Notes: a model not told the origin generated them from the sequence alone. A DNA stretch of 64,000 bases from Aquaticitalea lipolytica (GCF_014641635.1 NZ_BMIC01000001.1:496001-560000), one strand, 5' to 3'; shown: positions 9,769 through 18,924, counted from the stretch's first letter. Numbers and translations: made by a program.

Positions 9769-10566
9769 TTATAAATTTCTTGCTAAAAATATTGATGTCG
9801 TAATTAATGACAAAACAGAAACAATAGTAGCCAAAGTCTGAGTACCAGTTGCTCCAGTTCCCCAAGATTTTTGTTTTAATGGCTTTACATATATTATATC
9901 ATTCGGCTGAATGTAATAATATGGTGATTTCATTACATTAATATCTGTTAAATCTAAATGATGAATAATCTGACCTTGTGGATATTGCCTTATAATTAAT
10001 ACATCTTTTTTATCACCTGTAACTGGAATCTCTCCTGCATTTGCTATAGCTTCAAAAATATTTGCGCGTTCTTGAAACATAATTATTGTACCTGGCTTAC
10101 CAACTTCTCCATTTGCAGTAAATCTTAACCCTGATAATTTTACTGTAACAAAAATATTAGCAGCTTCTTTAAATTGCTCTTCAAGCAATTTTTTTTCAAT
10201 AGCCTGCTCTATTTCAGCTGTAGTAAAGCCTAAAACATTTATATTTCCTAAAGTTGGCACTCTAATATTACCATGCATATCAACAGTAAAACCATCAAAA
10301 TATGATTTTGCTTCTGCACCTGCATTTAAACTTCCTCCATCTCCAATAGGATTTAAAATACTTACATTATTTTGATCTAATGCTTTTACTCGAATACTTA
10401 AAATATCATTAATCTGAACGCGATATGGCTTTTGTTGCTCAACCATAATTTGCAAAGAATCTGTTGCTGCGTTTTTGTTTTGTAGATACAACGTATCTTT
10501 ATGTGGTATACACGAAGTTAATAATACGCTAAATACTAATCCAATAACCAATAAAACTCTATTCAT
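9769..10566 (-). CDS. wza: Polysaccharide export outer-membrane lipoprotein (Wza-like)
   Basis: Lipoprotein of 265 residues. An upstream in-frame ATG would extend it, but the ATG at 10564-10566 gives a proper signal peptide, MNRVLLVIGLVFSVLLTSC, whose lipobox LTSC sets the start. The body has a Poly_export region (YRVQINDILSIRVKAL, DMHGNIRVPTLGNINVLG) and one SLBB-like domain (VNGEV-type FTANGEVGKPGTI). A hydrophobic C-terminal helix, TLATIVSVLSLITTSIF, follows. It would form the outer-membrane exit pore. It is the first gene of the capsule operon, with a promoter about 25 bases upstream. Confidence 0.9.
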   Translation of the reverse strand: MNRVLLVIGLVFSVLLTSCIPHKDTLYLQNKNAATDSLQIMVEQQKPYRVQINDILSIRVKALDQNNVSILNPIGDGGSLNAGAEAKSYFDGFTVDMHGNIRVPTLGNINVLGFTTAEIEQAIEKKLLEEQFKEAANIFVTVKLSGLRFTANGEVGKPGTIIMFQERANIFEAIANAGEIPVTGDKKDVLIIRQYPQGQIIHHLDLTDINVMKSPYYYIQPNDIIYVKPLKQKSWGTGATGTQTLATIVSVLSLITTSIFLARNL

Positions 10567-10588
10567 ATTGCAAAAACTTGTTGTATCA

Positions 10589-10617
10589 CAAATATAGCTT
10601 ATCACTATGAATATCAA
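10589..10617 (-). promoter_or_regulatory. Promoter of the capsule operon
   Basis: On the minus strand a TATATTTG box (complement of 10589-10596) fits the Bacteroidetes -7 consensus TAnnTTTG. A TTG (-33 element, complement of 10615-10617) lies 18 bases upstream. Transcription would begin near 10582, leaving a leader of about 16 bases before the lipoprotein ATG. It sits in the 104-base gap between the operon and the divergent uup-like gene. Confidence 0.7.
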
Positions 10618-10670
10618 AACTAATATGCTTTTTTTTGGTTTAATGTACGTTATTTGCAAAAAATATTGCT

Positions 10671-12536
10671 TTGAATTATTTAACAGTAGAACAAATATCA
10701 AAATCGTATGGTGAGCTAGAATTGTTTAGCGACCTATCATTTAGTATACATAAAGATCAGAAAATTGCATTTATTGCTAAAAATGGAAGTGGTAAAACTT
10801 CTATTTTAAATATTTTATCTGGAGATGATTCACCTGATGATGGACAAGTTATTATTAGAAATGGTTTAAGGCTATCTTTCTTATCTCAATCACCAGTTTT
10901 TGATGATAATTTAACTATTGAAGAAACTATATTCAATTCAGATTTACCAATACTTAAAATAATTGCAGATTACGAACATGCCTTATTACATCCTGAAGAT
11001 GAAGATGCTTATCAAAAAGCATTTGAAAAAATGGATGCTCAAAATGCTTGGGAATTTGAGTTACAAGTAAAACAAATTTTGTTTCAACTAAAGTTAGATC
11101 AACTTGATCAAAAAATAAAAACACTTTCTGGTGGACAAAAAAAGCGTCTATCGTTAGCAAAAGCGCTTATAAATAATCCTGATTTGTTAATCTTGGATGA
11201 GCCTACCAATCATTTAGATTTAGAAATGATTGAATGGTTAGAGCAATATTTTGCAAAAGCACAAATTACCTTGTTTATGGTAACACACGACAGGTATTTT
11301 TTAGAGCGAGTATGTAATGAAATTATCGAATTAGACCACGGAAAATTATACACATATAAAGGAAATTACTCTTACTATTTAGAGCAAAAAGAAGCTCGTA
11401 TAAATAATGAAAATGTCGAAGTTGGCAAAGCCAAACAGCTTTTCAAAAAAGAACTAGATTGGATGCGTCGTCAGCCTAAAGCTCGTACTACAAAATCTAA
11501 ATCGCGTATTGACGATTTTCACGATATTAAAGCTAAAGCTAGTCAACGCCGTAAAGATCACACTGTTCAGTTAGAACTCAATATGGAACGTTTGGGAAGT
11601 AAAATTGTAGAGTTTCATAATGTATCCAAATCCTTCAAAGACAAAACAATCCTTAAAGGTTTTGAGTACGTCTTTAAAAAAGGAGAGCGTATTGGTATTA
11701 TAGGAAAAAACGGAACAGGGAAATCTACTTTCTTAAATATGCTAACACATACCATTGCGCCTGATGCTGGAAAAATAGTAATTGGCGACACTGTAAAGTT
11801 TGGCTATTACACTCAAAACGGAATTGAAGTTAAAGTTGGACAAAAAGTAATTGAGGTTATTAAAGAATTTGGTGAGTACATACCACTAACTAAAGGTCGT
11901 CAAATTAGTGCTGGGCAACTTTTAGAGCGTTTTATGTTTGATAGAAAAAAGCAATATGATTATGTTGAAAAATTAAGTGGTGGCGAACAAAAACGATTGT
12001 ATTTATGTACAGTATTAATTCAGAATCCTAACTTTTTAATTCTCGATGAGCCAACCAACGATTTAGACATTGTAACCTTAAATGTATTAGAAGAGTTTTT
12101 ATTAGATTTTCCTGGATGCTTACTTGTTGTTTCTCATGATAGGTATTTTATGGATAAAATTGTTGATCATTTATTTGTGTTTAAAGGCGAAGGTGAAGTT
12201 GAAGATTTTCCTGGTAATTATTCAGATTATCGTGAGTATGAAGCCTCTGCTCCTGCTATTATTGAAGAATCGGTTTCTAATGCTGAAAACGCTTCTAATC
12301 AAAAACAAAATGATGCCAACAAACTATCGTATAATGAGCAAAAAGAATACAAATCTTTAGAGAGTAAAATCAGATCTTTAGAACTAGATAAAAAAGCTTT
12401 AGAAGCAAAGTTTAATGATACTTCTTTAACACAAGAACAAATAAACAAACTATCACAAGAATTACAGGTAATTATAAATACTATAGAAGAAAAAGAGGCA
12501 CGCTGGTTTGAGCTATCCGAAAAATTTGAATCATAA
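10671..12536 (+). CDS. uup: ABC-F family ATPase (Uup-like)
   Basis: Soluble tandem ATPase of 621 residues that acts on ribosomes or nucleic-acid structures rather than in transport. Domain 1 has Walker A AKNGSGKTS, signature LSGGQKKRLSLA and Walker B LLILDEPTNHLD. Domain 2 has GKNGTGKST, LSGGEQKRLYL and LILDEPTNDLD. The inter-domain linker contains ELDWMRRQPKARTTKSKSRI, typical of Uup. The last about 70 residues form a predicted coiled-coil domain that distinguishes Uup from EttA. Translation starts with TTG, as no in-frame ATG precedes the conserved N-terminus. A methyltransferase gene follows after 2 bases. Confidence 0.9.
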   Translation: MNYLTVEQISKSYGELELFSDLSFSIHKDQKIAFIAKNGSGKTSILNILSGDDSPDDGQVIIRNGLRLSFLSQSPVFDDNLTIEETIFNSDLPILKIIADYEHALLHPEDEDAYQKAFEKMDAQNAWEFELQVKQILFQLKLDQLDQKIKTLSGGQKKRLSLAKALINNPDLLILDEPTNHLDLEMIEWLEQYFAKAQITLFMVTHDRYFLERVCNEIIELDHGKLYTYKGNYSYYLEQKEARINNENVEVGKAKQLFKKELDWMRRQPKARTTKSKSRIDDFHDIKAKASQRRKDHTVQLELNMERLGSKIVEFHNVSKSFKDKTILKGFEYVFKKGERIGIIGKNGTGKSTFLNMLTHTIAPDAGKIVIGDTVKFGYYTQNGIEVKVGQKVIEVIKEFGEYIPLTKGRQISAGQLLERFMFDRKKQYDYVEKLSGGEQKRLYLCTVLIQNPNFLILDEPTNDLDIVTLNVLEEFLLDFPGCLLVVSHDRYFMDKIVDHLFVFKGEGEVEDFPGNYSDYREYEASAPAIIEESVSNAENASNQKQNDANKLSYNEQKEYKSLESKIRSLELDKKALEAKFNDTSLTQEQINKLSQELQVIINTIEEKEARWFELSEKFES

Positions 12537-12538
12537 TT

Positions 12539-13309
12539 ATGTTTAAGGTTTTAGCATACATAAAATTCTTACTAAAATCTACCAATCAACATGGTGTTCA
12601 TTCTCCTTTTGTTTACAATCTGGTTACAAAATGTTTTTACGACAATACCAATTATGAAGATTATACTAAATTAAAATCATACAAAAACTCATTATTAAAT
12701 AACAAAAGTAAACTCGAAATCACAGATTTTGGAGCTGGCTCAAAAATTTTTAAAAGCAATTCACGAGCAGTTAATAGAATAGCAAAACATTCTGGTTCAA
12801 CCATAAAAAGAGCTAAATTACTCTACAGATTAACTACTTATTTCAAGCCTAATTCTGTTTTAGAGCTAGGTACATCTTTAGGCATTGCAACTCAAGCTAT
12901 GGCTTTAGGAAACTCTAAATCTAATATTACAAGTATTGAGGGTTGCAAAAATATTTCAGAATTTGCATCACAACAATTATCAAATTTTAAAATTAATAAT
13001 GTGCAATTAAAAACAGGAGCATTTAATGATGTAATTCCTACTTTAAATCAGCCAGAATGGGATTTAATTTTTTTTGATGGTCATCATAATAAAAAAGCCA
13101 CAATCAACTACTTTAATATGTTAGTTGATACAGCCCAAAACGATTCGGTATTTATATTCGATGACATACATTGGTCTAAAGAAATGACACATGCTTGGGA
13201 AGAAATTAAGCAACATCATAAAGTTACAGTAACTATAGATACCTTTTTTTGGGGATTTGTTTTTTTTAGAAAAGAACAAGTTAAAGAACATTTTACAATC
13301 AGATTGTAA
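12539..13309 (+). CDS. Class I SAM-dependent methyltransferase
   Basis: Protein of 256 residues. A conserved N-terminal motif STNQHGVHSPFVYNLVTKC is followed by an O-methyltransferase-like Rossmann domain with SVLELGTSLGIATQAMAL (SAM site), ITSIEG, WDLIFFDGHH and DSVFIFDDIHW. It begins 2 bases after the ABC-F gene, so the two are probably one transcript. The substrate is unknown; small-molecule methyltransferases of this fold act on catechols, sugars or lipids. Confidence 0.8.
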   Translation: MFKVLAYIKFLLKSTNQHGVHSPFVYNLVTKCFYDNTNYEDYTKLKSYKNSLLNNKSKLEITDFGAGSKIFKSNSRAVNRIAKHSGSTIKRAKLLYRLTTYFKPNSVLELGTSLGIATQAMALGNSKSNITSIEGCKNISEFASQQLSNFKINNVQLKTGAFNDVIPTLNQPEWDLIFFDGHHNKKATINYFNMLVDTAQNDSVFIFDDIHWSKEMTHAWEEIKQHHKVTVTIDTFFWGFVFFRKEQVKEHFTIRL

Positions 13310-13317
13310 CAACTTGC

Positions 13318-13325
13318 TAACTTTG
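13318..13325 (+). promoter_or_regulatory. Possible -7 element upstream of LolD-like gene
   Basis: TAACTTTG fits the Bacteroidetes -7 consensus TAnnTTTG, 61 bases before the ATG of the ABC ATPase gene. No TTG at the usual -33 distance was found, so support is modest. Confidence 0.35.
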
Positions 13326-13386
13326 GCGTCATATTATTCGTAAATCCTGTATCTTGCAGGAGCTTTTATTTTCAAAAAAGAAGAAC

Positions 13387-14070
13387 ATGAGTAACGTTAT
13401 CCATATTAGAAACATTATTAGAAATTTTCAATTAGGCTCAGAAACCGTTTATGTTTTAAAAGGCATTGATTTAGACATCGAACGTGGAGATTATGTAGCT
13501 ATTATGGGACCATCAGGTTCAGGAAAATCTACTTTAATGAATCTATTGGGTTGTTTAGATACACCAACAGCAGGAACTTATATTTTAAACGATCAAGACG
13601 TAAGTCAGTTAAGTGATGACCAATTAGCAGAAATTAGAAACAAAGAAATTGGTTTTGTATTTCAAACGTTTAACTTATTACCTCGTACAACTGCATTAGA
13701 TAATGTTGCATTACCTATGATTTATGCTGGAGCTTCAAAAAAAGAACGCGTAGCACGTGCTGAAGAAGTATTAACAGATGTTGGATTAGCAGACAGAATG
13801 GATCACAGACCTAACGAATTATCTGGAGGACAACGTCAACGTGTTGCTGTAGGTAGAGCTTTAGTTAACAAACCATCTATTATACTTGCTGATGAGCCAA
13901 CAGGAAATCTAGATTCAAAAACCTCATTAGAGATTCTTCAATTATTTGATGATATCCACGTAGCTGGTAACACAGTTATTGTAGTTACTCACGAAGAAGA
14001 TGTTGCAGCTCGAGCAAAGCGTGTTATTCGTTTACGTGATGGCTTAATAGAAAGTGATGTAAGAAATTAA
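13387..14070 (+). CDS. ABC transporter ATP-binding protein (LolD/MacB-like)
   Basis: ATPase subunit of 227 residues. An in-frame TTG at 13354 would add 11 residues, but the ATG at 13387 begins right before the conserved region ([14 protein letters not shown]). Walker A is [10 protein letters not shown], the Q-loop is [19 protein letters not shown], the signature is [15 protein letters not shown] and Walker B is [12 protein letters not shown]. This is the family that drives MacB-type efflux and LolCDE lipoprotein release. No permease gene is adjacent, so its partner must be encoded elsewhere and the transported substrate is not known. Confidence 0.88.
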   Translation: MSNVIHIRNIIRNFQLGSETVYVLKGIDLDIERGDYVAIMGPSGSGKSTLMNLLGCLDTPTAGTYILNDQDVSQLSDDQLAEIRNKEIGFVFQTFNLLPRTTALDNVALPMIYAGASKKERVARAEEVLTDVGLADRMDHRPNELSGGQRQRVAVGRALVNKPSIILADEPTGNLDSKTSLEILQLFDDIHVAGNTVIVVTHEEDVAARAKRVIRLRDGLIESDVRN

Positions 14071-14073
14071 GAG

Positions 14074-14199
14074 ATGACTACCATTTTAATTTTATTAGGA
14101 TTTTATATACTAATAAGAGTTATAGGTAATAATTGGAATCGAAAAAGAGCACTAAAAAATCAAGACTCCATCTTCAGAAAACGAAAATTTAGAAAATAA
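14074..14199 (+). CDS. Small membrane protein
   Basis: A 41-residue reading frame starts with ATG 3 bases after the ABC ATPase stop codon. It encodes one hydrophobic helix (ILILLGFYILIRVIG) and a strongly basic tail (WNRKRALKN, FRKRKFRK). It is probably co-transcribed with the ATPase gene. The family is not recognised. Its position and helix-plus-basic-tail layout favour a real small inner-membrane protein, but this is not certain. Confidence 0.5.
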   Translation: MTTILILLGFYILIRVIGNNWNRKRALKNQDSIFRKRKFRK

Positions 14200-14238
14200 A
14201 AATATCACTTTTCAGCTTTTATATTTTACCTTTGAGAT

Positions 14239-14814
14239 ATGAAAATCTACACCAAAACAGGTGACAAAGGCACCACAGCATTATTTGGAGGCACACGAGT
14301 TCCTAAACACCATATTCGCATAGAAAGCTATGGAACTGTTGATGAACTTAACTCACACATTGGATTAATTCGCGATCAAAACATTAATCAGCATTATAAA
14401 AATATATTAATGCAAGTTCAGGACAGATTGTTTACAGTAGGAGCAATTTTGGCAACCGATCCAGAAAAAGCAGTTTTAAAAAGTGGCAAAGACCGATTAA
14501 ATATTCCAAAAATTTCTGAAGCAGACATCACACTTTTAGAACAAGAAATGGATGATATGAACGAAGCTCTTCCTCCTATGACACACTTTGTATTACCAGG
14601 AGGACATCAAACTGTGTCATTCTGTCATATTGCACGTTGTGTTTGCCGTAGAGCAGAACGTTTGGCCTCAGCACTTAATGATTTAGAACCTTTCCAACCT
14701 GAAACATTAAAGTATCTTAACCGACTTTCTGACTATCTATTTGTGTTGGCACGGAAGTTGTCTAATGACTTACAAGCCGAAGAAATTAAATGGATACCTA
14801 AAAAAGAATCCTAA
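14239..14814 (+). CDS. pduO: Cob(I)yrinic acid a,c-diamide adenosyltransferase, PduO type
   Basis: ATP:cob(I)alamin adenosyltransferase of 191 residues that forms the Co-C5' bond of adenosylcobalamin. The N-terminal ATP-binding motif is IYTKTGDKGTTALFGG, followed by ESYGTVDELNSHIG. Downstream are CRRAERL and YLNRLSDYLFVLARK, all hallmarks of the PduO/MMAB family. The coenzyme serves methylmalonyl-CoA mutase, whose chaperone MeaB is encoded at 24478-25563; the mutase itself is not in this window. A TACCTTTG box lies only 4 bases before the ATG. Confidence 0.92.
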   Translation: MKIYTKTGDKGTTALFGGTRVPKHHIRIESYGTVDELNSHIGLIRDQNINQHYKNILMQVQDRLFTVGAILATDPEKAVLKSGKDRLNIPKISEADITLLEQEMDDMNEALPPMTHFVLPGGHQTVSFCHIARCVCRRAERLASALNDLEPFQPETLKYLNRLSDYLFVLARKLSNDLQAEEIKWIPKKES

Positions 14815-14917
14815 TAAAAACTTGGCATTTACCATTTTTTTGCTTTATTGTTGTAAGCCAAGAAAATACGTAAAAATTGTACGCTCTTTTTATTAATGAA
14901 AATAATTCATTTTTTTC

Positions 14918-14947
14918 TTGACTTTTTGAACTAAAAATTTATTTTTG
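14918..14947 (+). promoter_or_regulatory. Promoter of the DUF2795 gene
   Basis: TTG at 14918-14920, a 19-base spacer and TATTTTTG at 14940-14947 match the Bacteroidetes consensus (TTG-N19-TAnnTTTG) exactly. The start point would be near 14954, about 17 bases before the ATG. Confidence 0.7.
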
Positions 14948-14970
14948 CAGAAATTTAAAACGAATAACAA

Positions 14971-15192
14971 ATGTATTGGACTCTAGAATTAGCATCTTAT
15001 TTAAGTGATGCGCCTTGGCCAGCAACTAAAGACGAATTAATTGATTACGCTATCCGAACAGGAGCACCTTTAGAAGTTGTTGAAAACTTACAAGCTATTG
15101 AAGACGAAGGTGATTCTTACGATTCAATTGAAGAAATTTGGTCAGATTATCCAACAGACGAAGATTACCTCTGGAATGAGGACGAATATTAA
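14971..15192 (+). CDS. DUF2795 domain-containing protein
   Basis: Small acidic protein of 73 residues. The pattern LASYLSDAPWPATKDELIDYAIRTGAP, with residues EVVENLQAIED following, fits DUF2795, a short helical family of unknown function. The tail is rich in Asp, Glu and Tyr (PTDEDYLWNEDEY). It has its own promoter and a strong terminator, so it is a single-gene unit in front of secA. No function is proposed. Confidence 0.85.
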   Translation: MYWTLELASYLSDAPWPATKDELIDYAIRTGAPLEVVENLQAIEDEGDSYDSIEEIWSDYPTDEDYLWNEDEY

Positions 15193-15212
15193 ATAAATCA
15201 AAAAAAATAGTT

Positions 15213-15239
15213 AAAAAAGTCTCATATAGAGACTTTTTT
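15213..15239 (+). terminator. Intrinsic terminator after the DUF2795 gene
   Basis: An 11-bp perfect stem (AAAAAAGTCTC with GAGACTTTTTT) around an ATATA loop ends in a T-run, 20 bases after the stop codon. Confidence 0.85.
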
Positions 15240-15274
15240 TGTGCGCTATTTTTTAAAAAACATAACACAAACCG

Positions 15275-15282
15275 TATCTTTG
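15275..15282 (+). promoter_or_regulatory. secA: -7 element of the secA promoter
   Basis: TATCTTTG fits TAnnTTTG. The -33 TTG is not well preserved. The predicted start is near 15289, giving a leader of about 77 bases before the secA ATG. Confidence 0.5.
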
Positions 15283-15365
15283 TTAGCCTTAAAAAGCGAA
15301 ACAAACACGTTCACTAAAATAAAGTTGACTGTAAAGCAACTTAAAAACTTAAACATATAAACCCA

Positions 15366-18300
15366 ATGAGTTTATTAAATTCAGTATTAAAGGTATTTGT
15401 TGGCGACAAATCTAAACAAGACGTAAAAGCCATCACTCCTATTGTTAACCAAATAAAAACTTTCGAAAGCGCTTTAGAAGCTTTATCTCATGACGAATTA
15501 AGAGCAAAAACTGCTTTTTTTAAATCTAAAATTGCAGAAGCAAGGCAGCCTTTTAACGATAAAATAGAGAAACTTCAAAAAGAAGCCGATGAAACTGAAG
15601 ACATCGACCAAAGAGAAGATATTTATCAAGAAATAGACAGAATAAAAGATGATATTTATAAAGCAACTGAAGATACTCTTAACGATATACTTCCTGAAGC
15701 CTTTGCAGTAGTTAAAGAAACCGCAAAGCGTTTTGTAAATAACACTTCAATTCCTGTAACAGCTAGTACTTTTGATAGAGAAATATCTGGAGCTAAAAGT
15801 TATGTAACTCTAGATGGCGATAAAGCCGTTTGGGCAAACTCTTGGGATGCTGCTGGTAAAGCCATCACTTGGGACATGATACATTACGATGTTCAGCTTA
15901 TTGGTGGTGTTGCACTTCATCAAGGTAAAATTGCCGAAATGCAAACAGGTGAAGGTAAAACCCTTGTAGCATCTTTACCAATGTACCTAAACGCTCTTGC
16001 TGGAAAAGGTGTTCACTTAGTAACTGTTAACGATTACCTTGCAAAACGTGATAGCGCTTGGATGGCTCCAATTTTTGAGTTTCATGGGTTGAGTGTAGAT
16101 TGTATTGATTACCACAAACCAAATTCTGACGCTCGTAAAAAAGCATATAATGCCGATATTACTTATGGTACCAATAACGAATTTGGTTTTGATTACCTAC
16201 GTGATAATATGGCACATTCGCCTGACGATTTAGTACAACGTCCACATCACTACGCTATTGTGGATGAGGTCGATTCTGTATTAGTCGATGATGCTCGTAC
16301 ACCATTAATTATTTCTGGTCCAGTACCTCAAGGAGACAGACACGAGTTTACAGAGCTAAAACCAAAAGTAGATTCTATTGTCGAAGTACAACGTAAATAT
16401 TTAACTGGTGTTTTAGCTGAAGCTAAAAAATTAATTGCTGAAGGTGATACTAAAGAAGGTGGCTTTAAATTATTACGAGCTTACAGAGGTATACCAAAAA
16501 ACAAAGCTTTAATTAAGTTTTTAAGTGAAGAAGGAATAAAACAACTACTTCAAAAAACTGAAAACTTTTACATGCAAGACAACAATCGTGAAATGCCTAA
16601 GGTAGATGAAGAGTTGTACTATGTAATTGATGAAAAAAATAATCAGGTAGAATTATCTGATAAAGGTGTTGAGTATCTTTCAGGAAAAGAAGATCCAAAC
16701 TTCTTTGTGATGCCAGAAATTGGTACTGAAATTGCAAAAATAGAAGCTCAAAATCTTTCTAAAGAAGCTGAAGCTGATGCTAAAGAAGATTTATTTAGAG
16801 ATTTTGGTGTAAAATCTGAACGTATTCATACACTAAACCAATTGCTTAAGGCTTATGCATTGTTCGAAAAAGACATTCAATATGTTGTTATAGATAACAA
16901 AGTAATGATTGTTGATGAGCAAACTGGTCGTATTATGGATGGTCGTCGTTATAGCGACGGATTACACCAAGCGATTGAGGCTAAAGAAAACGTAAAAATT
17001 GAAGCTGTTACGCAAACCTTTGCAACAGTAACACTTCAAAATTATTTTAGAATGTATCGCAAACTGTCTGGTATGACAGGTACTGCTGTTACTGAAGCTG
17101 GTGAGTTCTGGGAAATATACAAACTAGATGTTGTTGAAATCCCAACCAATAGACCAATTGCTCGTGATGATAGAGAAGATTTAGTTTACAAAACGAAGCG
17201 TGAAAAATACAATGCTGTAATTGATGAAGTAACAAAACTATCGCAAGAAGGCAGACCAGTACTTATTGGTACAACTTCGGTTGAAATTAGTGAGTTACTA
17301 GGAAAAATGTTAACCATTCGTAAAATTCCTCATAACGTATTAAATGCGAAGCTTCATAAAAAAGAAGCAGACATTGTTGCTGAAGCTGGACAACCAGGAC
17401 AAGTAACTATTGCAACCAATATGGCTGGACGTGGTACAGACATTAAATTATCTGAAGCTGTAAAAGCTGCTGGTGGTTTAGCAATTGTAGGTACAGAGCG
17501 TCACGATTCGCGTCGTGTTGACAGACAGTTACGTGGTCGTGCTGGTCGTCAAGGAGATCCAGGAAGCTCACAATTTTATGTGTCTTTAGAAGATAACCTT
17601 ATGCGTTTATTTGGTAGTGAGCGTATTGCCAAAATGATGGACAGAATGGGATTAGCTGAAGGTGAAGTTATTCAGCATTCAATGATATCAAAATCTATTG
17701 AGCGCGCTCAGAAAAAAGTTGAAGAAAATAACTTTGGTGTTCGTAAGCGATTATTAGAGTATGATGATGTGATGAACGCGCAACGTGAAGTTGTTTACAA
17801 ACGTCGTCGTCATGCCTTACATGGTGAGCGTTTACGTGTCGATTTAGCAAATATGATTTATGACACGTCTGAAAACATTGCACTTACCAACAAAGCAGCT
17901 AATGACTTTAAAAACTTTGAGTTTGAGTTAATTCGTTATTTCGCGATGAGTTCACCAATAACTGAAGCTGAATTCAATAAGTTATCAGAGCAAGATATTG
18001 CAGGAAAAATATATAAAGCTGCCTTTACACATTACAAAGAAAAAATGCAACGTAATGCAGATTTAGCGTTCCCTGTAATTAAAAATGTGTACGAAAATCA
18101 GCGTGATAAATTTAAGCGTATTGTTGTGCCTTTTACAGATGGTGTAAAAAACTTACAGGTTGTTACAGATTTAGAAAAAGCTTACAATACTAAAGGAAAA
18201 CAGCTTATTGCAGATTTTGAAAAGAACATTACACTAGCCATTGTTGATGATGCTTGGAAAACGCATTTACGCAAAATGGACGAGTTAAAACAATCGGTTC

Positions 18301-18725
18301 AATTAGCTGTACACGAGCAAAAAGACCCATTATTAATTTATAAGTTTGAAGCTTTTGAATTATTTAAGGTAATGATAGACCAAGTAAATAAAGATGTGAT
18401 TTCGTTTTTATTTAAAGGTGAGTTACCAAACGAAACAACAAATGCTATACAAGAAGCACGTCAGCCACGAAAAGACGATTCATTAAAAACACAAAAAGAC
18501 GAGATTCCTAATATGGATGAGCGTGCAGCACAAAACAGAGCTGCAGGTAACACACAACGTCAGGAAGTGGTAGAAACTATTGTACGCGACCAACCAAAAA
18601 TTGGACGTAACGACAGAGTGACTATAAAACATGTTATGAGTGGCGAAAACAAAACCGTTAAGTACAAACAAGCTGAGCCTTTAATTGCAAAAGGCGAATG
18701 GGTGTTAACTGAACATAATAACTAA
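15366..18725 (+). CDS. secA: Preprotein translocase ATPase SecA
   Basis: Motor ATPase of 1119 residues for Sec-dependent export. Walker A is MQTGEGKTLVAS near 190, the DEAD-type Walker B is YAIVDEVDSVLVDDARTPL near 296, and the second ATPase domain has GRGTDIKL and RQLRGRAGRQGDPGSSQF near 720. The scaffold and helical wing regions follow (KMDELKQSVQL near 980). It is longer than the about 900 residues of proteobacterial SecA because of insertions in nucleotide-binding domain 1. The C-terminus ends KIGRNDRVTIKHVMSGENKTVKYKQAEPL-type sequence and lacks the Cys-rich zinc motif that binds SecB. Confidence 0.97.
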   Translation: MSLLNSVLKVFVGDKSKQDVKAITPIVNQIKTFESALEALSHDELRAKTAFFKSKIAEARQPFNDKIEKLQKEADETEDIDQREDIYQEIDRIKDDIYKATEDTLNDILPEAFAVVKETAKRFVNNTSIPVTASTFDREISGAKSYVTLDGDKAVWANSWDAAGKAITWDMIHYDVQLIGGVALHQGKIAEMQTGEGKTLVASLPMYLNALAGKGVHLVTVNDYLAKRDSAWMAPIFEFHGLSVDCIDYHKPNSDARKKAYNADITYGTNNEFGFDYLRDNMAHSPDDLVQRPHHYAIVDEVDSVLVDDARTPLIISGPVPQGDRHEFTELKPKVDSIVEVQRKYLTGVLAEAKKLIAEGDTKEGGFKLLRAYRGIPKNKALIKFLSEEGIKQLLQKTENFYMQDNNREMPKVDEELYYVIDEKNNQVELSDKGVEYLSGKEDPNFFVMPEIGTEIAKIEAQNLSKEAEADAKEDLFRDFGVKSERIHTLNQLLKAYALFEKDIQYVVIDNKVMIVDEQTGRIMDGRRYSDGLHQAIEAKENVKIEAVTQTFATVTLQNYFRMYRKLSGMTGTAVTEAGEFWEIYKLDVVEIPTNRPIARDDREDLVYKTKREKYNAVIDEVTKLSQEGRPVLIGTTSVEISELLGKMLTIRKIPHNVLNAKLHKKEADIVAEAGQPGQVTIATNMAGRGTDIKLSEAVKAAGGLAIVGTERHDSRRVDRQLRGRAGRQGDPGSSQFYVSLEDNLMRLFGSERIAKMMDRMGLAEGEVIQHSMISKSIERAQKKVEENNFGVRKRLLEYDDVMNAQREVVYKRRRHALHGERLRVDLANMIYDTSENIALTNKAANDFKNFEFELIRYFAMSSPITEAEFNKLSEQDIAGKIYKAAFTHYKEKMQRNADLAFPVIKNVYENQRDKFKRIVVPFTDGVKNLQVVTDLEKAYNTKGKQLIADFEKNITLAIVDDAWKTHLRKMDELKQSVQLAVHEQKDPLLIYKFEAFELFKVMIDQVNKDVISFLFKGELPNETTNAIQEARQPRKDDSLKTQKDEIPNMDERAAQNRAAGNTQRQEVVETIVRDQPKIGRNDRVTIKHVMSGENKTVKYKQAEPLIAKGEWVLTEHNN

Positions 18726-18784
18726 ATTATTGTCACTTCGAGTGAAAAAAATATTTGTCATTCTGCACTTGATGCGGAATCTAA

Positions 18785-18815
18785 AAAATCCTGATAAAAC
18801 TATCAGGATTTTTTT
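18785..18815 (+). terminator. Intrinsic terminator after secA
   Basis: AAAATCCTGATA (18785-18796), loop AAAC, TATCAGGATTTT (18801-18812) and more T form a 12-bp stem with a T-run. The same hairpin recurs at 19509-19540 inside the duplicated module. Confidence 0.8.
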
Positions 18816-18924
18816 GTGACCTAAGCTTAAAATTACGTAGAACTACGTATAGTTTTTTAAATTTTAAAAACCTAACTTCGTTTAACTATCGATATAAATA
18901 ATTGAAACAATCCATATCGTAACA
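18785..18924 (+). repeat. Interspersed module, copy A1
   Basis: First of five related modules in the window. In order it holds the terminator hairpin, the near-palindrome TACGTAG-AA-CTACGTA (18834-18849), CTAACTTCGTTTAAC (decamer TTCGTTTAAC at 18877-18886) and a dyad CGATAT (18890-18895) / ATATCG (18914-18919). An orphan gene unit follows at once. Copy A2 at 19509 matches over about 136 bases with one substitution and one T insertion. The dyad next to a conserved core looks like a short integron attC. Confidence 0.85.

Noticed and set aside
10567-10701. N-terminal extension of the Wza-like lipoprotein by 45 residues
   Set aside because: It would cross the promoter and the start of the divergent uup-like gene and would bury the lipoprotein signal peptide.
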